A DNA stretch of 64,000 nucleotides from Aedes albopictus (Eukaryota; Arthropoda; Insecta; Diptera; Culicidae), in contig NC_085137.1 in assembly GCF_035046485.1 (NCBI RefSeq), forward strand, positions 45,749,155 through 45,813,154, written 5' to 3'. Position 1 is the stretch's first letter; each line of letters opens with the position of its first letter. Positions 35,301 to 47,300 of the stretch are shown here, piece by piece. The position numbers were made by a program, and so were the translations under genes. Under the pieces are notes generated by a model. The model did not search any database, was not told where the DNA came from, and was given only the letters and a program-made list of their open reading frames with translations.

Positions 35301-38300
35301 TTAGCCTTCAGACCACCAAGCCCACCTCTCTGTAGCACCTCATATAAGAGAAGTTTTAAATCACTAATTGTCGAAGAATCATTTCTCTTGACTTATAATT
35401 AATTAATACCAATAAGAAAACCCAGATTTATCCACCTCGTGGTGATAGTGCCTTTCTCGTCAAATACTTACTAATTATCTTTCCATCGACGTAGGCCTCC
35501 GGAACCGGTTCCGGAGCACCAGCGGGTGTGGTTACATTTATTACAATAACAACTTCCGGTGGGACACCTGGAACCGGTTCAGGAACATTATCGGTAGTTT
35601 TAAATCTAGCCTGAGTCAATTTTCTTGCTAACCGTTCATATATTCCCAAAAATGCTCTTTGATTCAATTGTCGGTCATTAAAACCGGTTGAGGTTTACTG
35701 CCAAAAAGTGATGTAAGTTTATTTTGTACACACACATACGCACAGACGTCACCTCAATTCGTCTCATGTATGTACATGCATAGGGTTGGTACACTTATTC
35801 ACCTGATCACTTCCGACGGGACTTCTGGAATCAGTCTTGTATGTGATCTGAGACTATTTTCTTGACAATTTTTGTTTTTTTTTTCGTCCCCTGTTGGGGA
35901 AATTAAGCCACTGCGTCCAATAGGCTGAACTTATGTGGCATGTCCCGTTTTGATATTCGCATCTAGCCAGCTAATTACCATGTGTCAAGTAATCAGCTAC
36001 TGCCACGACGCGTCGTCTCCCAGTCAGGTGCAATGGAATTGATAAACTCCAAGACCTTCCAAGGTTTTGCAGACCAGATCTCACTGGGTTGCAAGCAACC
36101 ACTATTTAGAAATCTTTGCCTGCGCGTGTATAAAGCACCACAACTGCAAAGCAGATGTTCCGAGGTTTCACGTTCCGTATTACAGAAACGACAGATATCA
36201 CTCTGAATATGGCCAATATTTTTCAAGTGATACCTGCTCGGGCAGTGTCCAGTTACTAGGCCAGTGTATGTACATAGAGCTCTCTTGTTGAGCACTAAGA
36301 GCTTTTTGGTTTTATAAGCATTTGGTGTTATAAATCGTTTTGACTGATTGCAATTTTTGACGTCCATCAAATTGGATATCACCCTCTGCTCAGCCCAGCG
36401 TTTCAGGTCCATTTTAATTGTACAGTTTGATATACCACAGAATGGTTCTGGGCCAGCAAACTGTAAATTGGAACCACTTTTAGCAAGCTCGTCTGCCATT
36501 TCATTCCCTTCAATGCCACAGTGACCTGGAACCCCCCAGTATAAGTTTACTGAATTCCCTTGGCACAGCCTGCGCAGTGAAAGAATGCATTCCCAGACAA
36601 GCTTTGAAGTACATTTGTAAGCGCACAATGCTTTTAGTGCAGCTTGACTATCTGAGAAAATACAAATATTTGCATACCTGTATTTTCTCTCAAGGCAGAT
36701 ATTTGCGCATTTTAAAATAGCAAGAATCTCTGCTTGAAACACCGTAGGATAGTGTCCCATCGCCACTGATGTTTGTATTCCAGGGCCGTAGATTCCTGCT
36801 CCCTTTAAGAGACGAACCAGCCAAGGGCTGAAAGTCTCTCTAATAAAGACAAATCAATCAATCAATCCTGCTCCCTTTTTTATTCCAACTTTTGAGCCAT
36901 CTGTATAGAATTTGATTGATCCTTGACGAACAGTGGGACCTCCGACTTCCCAATCTACACGAGTTGTTTCGTGCAACTTGTAAAGAACATCATGGTTCTC
37001 CACAGGTTTCATCCAGTCTTTAATCATTTTCATTACTGGCCTATTTTGGAAGTATTGTGAAATGCTCAGGTGACCTACAAGATCACCTGGCATAAACTTT
37101 TCAACTCGTTCAAGTCTCAGCAATTCCTTTTCTGCTTCTAATTGCACGTACTCGTGCAAAGGCAGTAGATTGAGAATCGCATCTAAAGCTTTGATGGAGT
37201 GCTTCGCATCGCTCCTGTAACAGCAATGGACGCAATACGTTGAATTTTCGCAAGCTTCGATTGTGTGGTAGCCTCTTTTGTTTTTGGCCACCAGACAAAC
37301 GAAGCATACGTCACTTTTGGGCGGATTATGGCAGTATAAATCCACATTATCATTTTTGGTTTCAAGCCCCACTTTCTGCCAATAGTTTTGGAGCATAACC
37401 AGAACGCACTTGTTGCCTTACCGATCACGGACTCAATTTGAGCATTCCAGTTCAGTTTAGCATCCAGTATCAAACCTAAGTATTTGACTCGATCACTAGG
37501 ATGAATTTGTATCCCTCCAAGCCGAAAAGCTTTAAGGTTGATCTTCCTTCTCCTAGTGAAAGGGGAAATTACGACTTTTGACGGGTTGATGCTAAGGCCC
37601 TCCTTAATACACCATGAATGTGTATAGTTTAGAGCCCTTTGCATTCTTTCCGAAACAGTTTCGTCATACTTTCCTCTCACTATTATGACTATATCGTCTG
37701 CAAAGCCCACAACTTCGAAACCTTTTTCCTTCAAGCTTCTTAGAAGATCGTCTACAACCAAGGACCACATTAATGGTGAGAGGACTCCTCCTTGAGGGCA
37801 AGCTTTCGTTGCCCTTACTGTTATAGAAGAACTTCCCAGCTCAGAGGTGATTTCTCTTTGTGCAAGCACAGTATCAATCCAATGTATGATACATTGGTCG
37901 AAGTTTTTGTTCTCCATGGCACGCTTCATAGATGAATAGGAGGCATTATCAAATGCTCCTTCTATGTCTAAAAAGGCGCATAGAGCTATTTCTTTTGCTG
38001 AAAACGTTTTTTCCACCTTTGTTACTAGCGAATGAAGTGCCGTAACCGTTGACTTACCAGATTGATAAGCAAACTGGAAGTCAGATAGGGGATGGTCTTT
38101 TATGTAAGAAGAATTAATAAAATCCTTCAAAACCTTTTCTATAGTCTTCAACAAAACTGAAGAAAGACTAATTGGCCTGTATGCTTTGGGATGCGTCTTG
38201 TCTCGCTTCCCCTTTTTTGGTATAAAGATAACTTTTACAAGTCTCCATTTTGATGGAACGTAATTCAATCTTAAACTAGCCTTGAACATCTCAATTAGTG

Positions 38301-41300
38301 GTGGAACCAACACCGCTTCTCCATTTTGAATCAGTGCTGGAAATATTCCATCAACTCCTGCAGATTTAAAAGGCTGAAAAGATCTAATTGCATTTTCCAC
38401 TCTGACCTTCGTGAAGATTTCATCAGCTAAATCTGAGGCGGTGTTTATTGTAATAGTTGACTCCGATGAGTTTATACTAGGACATCCTTCACCTTCCAGA
38501 GATATAGTATCATTGAAATCCACACTTAGAACCGAACCTGGAAAATGGGTTTCCATCATTAAATCCAAAGTTTCACGAGGAGTTTTGGTAAAAGCTCCAT
38601 CGTCGCGCTTCAGGTTTCCCAATTCATTTGAATGATCTTTTGCAAGCGTTTTCTGTAGTCTTGCAACTACAGGAGTGCTGTTTATGTTTTCACATGTCAG
38701 CATCCAAGATTTTCTTTTCGATTTTCGTATTTCGTTGTAGTAATCAGTCAGGGCTTTCCTGTACTGAGTCCAATCTCCCGTTTGTTTCGCTCTATTGAAC
38801 ATTTTACGAGAAAATTTTCTAAGGCGATCCAGTTTAAAGTTCCACCATGGCACGTCTCTAGTAGAAGACGATTGTATGGTGGGACAACTTCCGTTAAAGG
38901 AATTGATGATACTTTCATTTACCCTTTGAGAAAATGATTCCAACTTTTGGGTTGAATCAATAGTTTCTCCCATTGTAAATGATTGCGTATTCAACAATTC
39001 TACATATTGATCCCAGTTTGTCTTCCTGGGATTTCTAAATTCTTGACAATTGTTCATTGGGTTATCGAAAAAGCCGCTATTGTATGTTCCGCATGTATGA
39101 GTTCAATTCACTGTTACGTTTGACCTCTTCCAGCGGGACATCCGGAACCAATTCCCAAATATGGTAGGAGACAATTTCATTGCCTAACATTCATCAGGTT
39201 ACATAAAAAGCCGCGACTGGTTGGATGTATCGCATGGATGGGCTTGATCTAGGGTTTTATTAATTTTTACATATGGCACCCAAAACCGGTTCCGGTCCAC
39301 TACCAATTATTCCAAAAAAATTTCAAGACTATTTTCTTACTAACCGTTCTTACTAGGCTATCAAAAACGATGGTGTATGATGTACCGCATGAATGGGTTT
39401 GTTTAGTTTTACATTTTACCACTTGCGGTGGGACACCCGGATTCGGTACCGATTGTCCTTAACATGCTCGGAGACTAGTTTCTTGCCAACTGTTCATCAG
39501 AAATCCGCGAATTGATGTTTCACATGGATGAGTTTGGTTCATCTTTACAGTCGACCAATTCCGACGGGACACCCGGAACCGGTTCTGGAACACTGTCGGT
39601 AGTTTTTACTGTGATCTAAGACTATTTCCTAGCATATTAATTATCAGGTCATCGAAAAAGGCACCATTTGATGTGTTGCATGTATGGGTTTGGTTTACAT
39701 TTACATTTGGCCACTTCCGGGACACTACTTGTAGTCTGAGATGTGATCTGAGACTATTTTCTAGCTGACTTATCTTATGGTTACCGCATGCACGGGAGAG
39801 GTTGCTTTCTACATTTGACCACTTCCGGCGGGACACCCAGAACCGATTCCGGAACACTACCGGTTCAGGTAGGGGCCGGATCACAACGTCCGAGGCCATA
39901 CTGTCCCGGACGTTAAGTCGCGTTTTTTTGCGATATAACGTCCAAAAGTTTAGGTGTGCCATAATATCCTATGTGCCTTCTTACCTTGGACTTCGTGGCA
40001 TACTTGCATGTTTGGACGTTATGCCCCGAAAAAATGCGCCATAAAGCCCTGGGACATTATGGCCTCGGACGTTATGATACTGCGCCGTTCAGGTATGGTC
40101 TGAAACTATTGTCCTGATTACCGTTTATGAGGTTACCGTTCATATTTGACTTCTTTCTGGGGCACCGGTCCGGAACACCTAAATGGCAACAACTCCGGAA
40201 TGGTTTGACCGATTCAAACCATTTTCATTAGGAAACAATGTGATCAGATTCCTCTTTGAATCAATTGTCGGTCATTAAAACCGGTTGAGGTTTACTGCCA
40301 AAAAGTGATGTGAGTTTATTTTGTACACACACATACGCACAGACGTCACCTCAATTCGTCGAGCTGAGTCGATTGGTATATGTGACTCGACCCTCCGGGC
40401 ATTCTATAAAAAGTTACTTTTGGAGTGAACATATAGCTTTTTCAGTACACTTGGTGTAAGAGCAAGGCAAAAAAGATGTATCGATAAAATTATCATAATG
40501 CAACTAGGTAATAAAACCAATCAAAACTATGACAGGTGGTTTGGGCTATCTATTCCACCGGTGCGGTTGTGTGTTGTAAATGCTGTAATAAATTAAAATT
40601 ATTACTCTAAATTCAGCTATCAACAGTCAATACGTCTCAGCTTATTGACGTCATTAGCGAATTACTTTAACTACCAGATACAACCCATCCAGATATTAAT
40701 AAGTTGATTTTGCATCCTTGACTAGACTGCTCTATGACTTCTCACAGTAAGATCCACCTCCACGGAGTCGGCAGTACTGAGCTGGAATCTATTCACCAAG
40801 TGCAACGATTTACTTGATTTGTGTACCACCATGCACTGCACATGCACATATGCAATGCGTACAAATCGATAGCTCTGAAGCCCGTCCATCGTACGAGTAG
40901 TAGGTATAGTGTATCTTGCTTTACTAACAACAAGAATGCTTGATCAAATGGAATCACATTACACAGACAGTAGACGTGCTCTCAAGCTGCATCGCCCATT
41001 TCCACCCTATCATCGATTCCGATACTGTGTTCGAAGGATTACGAATGGGAAATAAATTTGATTGCAGAATTTAGACTGTTGCCCAGTGCTACGATTTGCT
41101 GGATTTTATTGTCATTTGTTAAAGTTTATACTGGACATGTATTTTGAAGAAGCAGATTCTGTCCCAGTTGGAATGTTTGTGCTTTATTTCAAATTACAAG
41201 TGGCAGCTGGTAGTATGTCAAAAGAAAAATCGCATATTCAGTAACACCAAGCACCGACGTCTTACATGTTCAATTTTCGACTATTTTTACCACAATTGCC

Positions 41301-44300
41301 CCTACTTGCTTGCAGTATATCGTTCGATTCATTGTTTGACGTACCTATGTGCCAGAGACGTATTGATACGTTCGAGCTGCAAACATCGAATGACAATCAT
41401 TCTCCATGTAGGGTCTGGGGCCATTTGAGCAGTAGGACCTATTTTGGGCACTTGCTGCTATAACTCAGTCAATTTTGAACCGATTGACTTGATTTTTGGA
41501 ACAGTTTCTAGCCATGTTCAAAAATTCAGGTCAATCGGTTTAAAATTGACTGAATTATAGCAGCAAGTGTCAAAAATAGGTCCTCTTGTCCAAATGGTCC
41601 CAGACCCTATTCGAACACATTCCCTTTTGCGAGCTAAACTAGTGGGTACGAAACGGAGGAAACCGGCAATCAATTTGATCTTCTTCCGCCGTGAATATTG
41701 GATTGGGTCGTTCAAAGCTCACCCAGGTGGAAGAAACATTCGTGTGACGAAGATGGGTTTTTTCCTCCATTCCTGACAGCACGTGAAACCGCACCAGAAT
41801 CTTGTACCAGCGGCGGCGACGACGGAAAGGTATTTGTGCGGCTTGGTCATTTCGGGTGCGCTCTCGCCTTGGGACACGACGACGGTTTTGGGACAGTTTG
41901 TTTCATCCACCCACATACCGCGCTAAGGCCATCTTCGTTGGCGTTGTCATCGTCGTCGTCGGTGAGGATGAGGGTCTTTGATGTTTGTTGGAGAGCTTCC
42001 CCTGAATGCGTGTGTGTGTGTGTGTCTGTGTGCCGGTCGAGGCTTTGTTCAAGAGCAACTTACCTTCTCGGTGAGTGGGGCTCTTGAAGGGTACTTACAT
42101 GCATATGGGTATTCAATGGGACGGCATTCTTCAGAGAATCAGATCGGACTTGTTAGAAGCCGAAGGCTGGTGCGTTCTTGGGGGGTTTTTCGAGAGCCAA
42201 TGTAGGTATTTTGTGGCGACGTTCTTCTGTTTGAGTGGACGGACATCTGTTACACAGAGCTCGGCTTTAATTGCACAAACACTTGAGTGGGTATGGGTGG
42301 ATCAAAGGCAAGTGGCTTAAGGAGATTGGCATTGCGAGATTTCGGAAGTTCTTTATCGTAATCGAGTGGCTGAATTACGGATTACGATCAGAGGACAACT
42401 ATATGTGACGAGAGCTACAGAAGGGTGGCAAGTTCATTTCTTCAGCTACTCTATATTTATTTTAAAAACCTAGACTTTAGACTTTTAGGATCTACACTCA
42501 TGAACAGTTTGGATAACCTAGGATATTCTGAATCATTGCTATGCTATTGAACACCAAAACCACAGAAATACGTAAAAAAAAACTATATAAAAACGCTTGG
42601 AAAAATTCCAGCTTCAAAGGGTTGATCTAGCTAGCGTTGACGGTGGCTTTCTTGTGCCTTTGAAGAACCATTTCAACAAAACTCTTGGTAACATGTTGAT
42701 GAGCATCTCATTAGCCATTTCATCGTAATAATGCTTAACCGGCCCCTGTTTTGTTTGATATTTAATAATATCATCCCTGGCACCTTAAACTTGTCCGTAT
42801 TAAACGACATGCATGACATGCAAGATAATTTTTTTTTCCTAAAATTTCTAGAAAATTGTCCAGAATTACCTCCAGCCCCACCGCTAGAAATTCCTTTGGG
42901 GATCCTTTGTGGATGCATCAAAGGTTTTCTGTTATGTCAACAGAAATAAGATTATCGCTGGATTTCCCAGAATGGTTTTGGCAAGAAAGAATCATTTAAG
43001 TATTTCTTCAAAATGCATTCATGTTCATATAATTCATTGAAAATTTCACCAGGGCTTTCTTCAGATATTTTTTTAGGAATATTCCCATAAATGTTATTTG
43101 GCACTTTAGAAGTTTCTCAAGATATTTCTCGAACGAATCATTTCGAAACTTGTGCACGAGTTTCTTTTGTGTGCCTCCTGGGATTCCTTAAGAGGTTTTA
43201 CAATAGGTTTTATAGAAAATTCCTTCAACAAAGCTCATGTTTGTATTCCTTGATGTATTTCTTCAAAAAATAGGAAGGAATTCTTCTAGGAATTTCTCCA
43301 AAGGTTTCTCCAGGAATTCCTCTAAACGTTTCTTTAGAAGATGCAATTCCAGGAGAAACCTTTACACAAGGATTCGAAGATTGTTCCAGAAATGCCTCCA
43401 GGGCTTTTGTTTAAAAATTTTCAAATTTTTCCATTAACATTTTTGGAAATTATTGTTTGTTCTTGAGATGTTTCTTCATGTACACTAAAACCTTTTTTTA
43501 TCCATGCAATATTTATCCACTCTTAATTTATGCACCTTTTTATGCCCTGCATACAAATGGGAATAATAATAATTAAAAATGACAGGAACTACTGCAACGG
43601 TGGCCAGGGGGTGTTTATAGGGGACAGCAAAGGAAGATTGCATGGGCGTTTCAGGGGGTCTAGGTGGTACTAGAAGATCACAGAGGGGGGGGGGGTTGTT
43701 TCGGTGGTCTGAGGGGGTTGTCAATTCTAGAGGATTCTCGACAGGATTTGTAGGCGTTACGGGTACGTTTTCGGAGGTTTCCGAAGGTCTCACGTGCGTT
43801 ACATGTGGAGTGTTAAGGGGGCTCCGGAGGCAATTCAGGAAGTGTCAGGGCATCGAACCTGCTGTCTCCAGATTGGCGATCTATAGCCTTGACTACAAGG
43901 CTAAGGAAATCATCTTAATCGATTTGAAATGCCTCTGAAACCCCTTTGGACGCCTCTAAATTTTGTGGAGCCTCGTAGCCGTGCGGTTATGGTCACCAAC
44001 CTTATAATCGCTCCATGCTATGGGGTAAGGTTTCGATTCCCGCTTCGGGCGTTGAATAGTTTCTTCCCCGTTTCCACTGGTGCATGCTCCGTTGTCCGTT
44101 GTCTAATGTTAAGTTTAAAACAGTCTGTACAGCCGAAAGCTGAAGACGTTGTCCGTGTTTTTTTTTATAATAGGGTCCATAGACCCCCTTGAAACGCCCC
44201 TGAAATGCAATCAAACGCCCCTAAAACCTCTAAGAACGCCCTTAAATTTTCCTAAAACGCCCTGAAACTCTTCTAAAATGACTCTGAAACATCTTGAAAC

Positions 44301-47300
44301 GCCCCTCAAACCTCTTGCAACGCCCTTTAAAGGCTTCTGATATCCCTTGAATTGTCCTCAAAGCCCCTTGAAACATCCCTGAAACCCCTTGTATTGTTGA
44401 AATACCCCTGAAATTCCCGAAATTCCTGAAATCCCCGAAATATTGATAGAACGCCCTTAAAAGGCTCCCCAAGTCCCCTGAAACAGCCCCTTAAAACTCC
44501 CCTGAAGCCCCTTGGAATTTTGGGCTCTCTAGGAACTTTCTGGAAACCCCCTCAGCCCCACCTGAAATGTCCAGGAGCAAGACCTGTTCTCGCGAATCAT
44601 ACCCTCAATAAAGCCCAAACTTAATTTATTCATAAATTTCCTTCTTTTTATGCATTTTTTAACTCTCTAATACTCAACCCCGCCCTTAGACGGGATGTAG
44701 TTTGAGCATTTTTGTAATTTTTGTTTCGTGGACAATCAAATTTTTTTTATTTTTGGCTGATATTCAGAACTATTCTGTATACCTCAAAATGGCTTTTGAT
44801 GTCTTTTGAAGCTTATTTACATTTTTTCTAAAATCATTGAAAAATTGATGTTTTAGTCACCTTTCAGAAGGAATTGTATATTTTGTATTGAATCGTTTCA
44901 ATTTACAAATTTTAATTTTTTCATAAATCATACTTTCATAGTAAAACAGTTTAAGGTAATCGAATGCACTCCAAAATTAATTTTCTTAAATTTACACGGA
45001 AAATAAAATTTCCTATGAAAAAAAAAATAAAATAAAAAAAATCAATATTAATCAATCTCAAAATGTTTTCATCTCAAACAATCCGTCTCCCAAATAGGGT
45101 TCCAGGAAAAATATAAAAGTGTGGGGATGTTCAAAAATAAAAATTAGAAAAATTAAAAATCGAAATTCACAAAATCGTGAATTAAACAGAATCATCTTCC
45201 AATCGATTTTAGATAACGAAAAATGATATTTAGATCATAATCAAAAATTTGGGTTTTAGGGGGCCAATTTAGGCACATTTTTAATTTATGCAGTCCCAGC
45301 CATGTGTATGGCAAGCGGTTCCATTTACTCCATTCATTCAGAGACGTTCTCGAGCAATCAATTCTTGAAAAACAATTTCAAGAGGTTTTACTGGAAGTTA
45401 ATCTAAGGGTTTCTCCAAAAGTTCCTTCAGATATTAGTCCAGATATTGCTTTTGATATAATCCGAATTTCCTTCAGAAATTCTTTCAGATTTTTTCCGAA
45501 GGTTTTCTCAACAATTCCTGCAGAAATCACTCCAGAATCTATTCCTTGGCATATTTTAAGTAATTTTCAATTGATAACTGTAGAGCGTTCTCCAGTTCTT
45601 CTAGAAATAAGTTCAAAGATTATTTAAATTTTCTTTATTTCTTCAGAATGTCTATACGTTTTTATTGACTATTCCTTGAGAGCCATCTCTCGGAGGTTTC
45701 CTTCAGAAAATCCTGCAGGGACCCCTTCAAAATTTATTAAGGGATTACTTCAAGACTTCTACCAATATTTTCTATTATTTTTGCAAACATTTTTACGAGA
45801 TTCGTTCAGAAATTCATCTACGGATTTTTCCAGGAATCCTTCCAGAAGTTTCTCAAGTACTTTTCCTTGGAATAACTTGTAAAGTTGCTTCATCAGTCTC
45901 TCATGATTTTATTTTTTGAGAATCAAGGAGGTATCGTAAGGTATTTCTTCAGGTATGCTGGTAGAACATTTAAATAATCCCTGGAGGAATATCTGACCAT
46001 TTTTTGCAAGAATCTTTTAAGAAACCCCAAAGGATGTTTCTGATGGATCCACAAGAGCAATTAAAAAAATCCTTGTAGAAATTTCTGCAGAAATGACTGA
46101 ACAAATTTCAGGAAGAATTCTTGGATAAACCGTCGGAAGAATTTCCAAAGCAATCTCTGAAGGATTTTTGTAGAAATTTTTAGAAAAAAAATGAAAAAAA
46201 TGCATGGAAGAGCATATGAAAAAAAAAAACCTTGCTGAAATTCCTGAAGCAAACCTCAAAACTCTGAAGAAGTTAATGGAAATTTGAAATCTTTTTTCGA
46301 ATAAATTTCAAAAGGAATGTTAGCAGTAATATCTGCAAGCCACTATGAAGGAACCTCTGAAGCAATCTTCAGTAGACTCGCTGTAGAAATCCAAGGAAGT
46401 ATTTTTTTTATGTCTTTATTTATGAGATTTTCAGCCCGAGGCTGGTTTATCTCAGCCAAGGAAGTATTTTTGAATATATCTTTAGAGGAACATCCAAAGA
46501 AATCCTAGTGAAACTCTCAAAGAAATTCCAGGAAGAATTTCTTTAGAATTTTCTAGAGAAATACCAGGAGAAACTTCGCGGAAATGCCTTGGCGGAATGC
46601 CTAGGAAAAAAATAAAACGAAATTTATAGGAAAATTCCTGGAGAAATCCTATAATAGAATTCCTAAAGAACATTCTGTGGATGAATTCCTGAACCCAAAT
46701 TCTGAATACCGGGAGAAACGCATAGATAAGCATCTGCAAAAAATCATAGGAAAAAATTACTTGAGATATTTCCGAAGCAATTTCCGTCGAAATTCATAGA
46801 AAATAATGTCGATTTTTTTTTAGGTATTCGCGAAGAAAGTATTGGTGTTGTCCTTTCTCTGGTGAAATGTTTGAATGAATTTCTGGGGTAATGTCTGAAG
46901 TGTTTTCTGACGAAACCACTGGATGATTCAAAAAGAAATCTTTGGAAGAATATGCAAAGGAATCTCTTTGGAAAGTTCTGAATCCCTGGAGAAACTAACG
47001 ATAGATTTTCAAAACAAATCCCTGCAATATTTTCTAATGTAATTTCTGGTGAGGTTTCAGGATGAACCCATAGAAATCTGCCTAAAAGAATTCATGGAGT
47101 AACTCATGATGGAATATCAGTACGAATCCCTTTAGAAATTTCTTGAGGAACCCATGGAAGATTTTTCTTTGTTTTTTTTTATTTGTATTAAACGAGATTT
47201 TTAGCCCTACACTAGTTCATCTCGGGACCCACGCTTTACTTCCCTTCCGAAGCAAGAACTCAGTCAAGTGTTCCAACCATCACACCAGGTCCGCTCCCCC

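Larger units (their letters stand above)
35871..39039 (-). mobile_element. LOA-clade non-LTR retrotransposon, minus strand, 5'-truncated, with target duplication
   Basis: TTCTTGACAATT is duplicated at 35859-35870 and 39040-39051. A T-rich tract just inside the left copy is the poly(A) tail of the minus-strand insert. The element includes most of ORF2 (RT, RNase H, Cys/His end) but starts after the endonuclease, so it is a 5'-truncated insertion into the family E array. A frameshift near 37200-37390 and a 59-bp insertion at 36807-36865 interrupt the ORF. Confidence 0.9.
43590..44530. repeat. 12-bp array family B in two opposite orientations around two SINE-like blocks
   Basis: 43590-43830 reads in the GGTTTCAGGGG sense, 43930-44530 in the CCCCTGAAACG sense. 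Two tRNA-like segments (43838-43903 and 43965-44175) sit at and just after the switch. A G-run at 43684-43695 is part of the first arm. Confidence 0.65.

Noticed and set aside
41698..42087. 129-residue plus-strand ORF with Cys/Val/Ser runs
   Set aside because: The end is generated by a (GT)n microsatellite; no family features, no splice support.
43838..44175. tRNA genes suggested by A and B box motifs
   Set aside because: Neither segment folds into a complete cloverleaf with an acceptor stem; B-box spacing and the attached bodies fit tRNA-derived SINEs.
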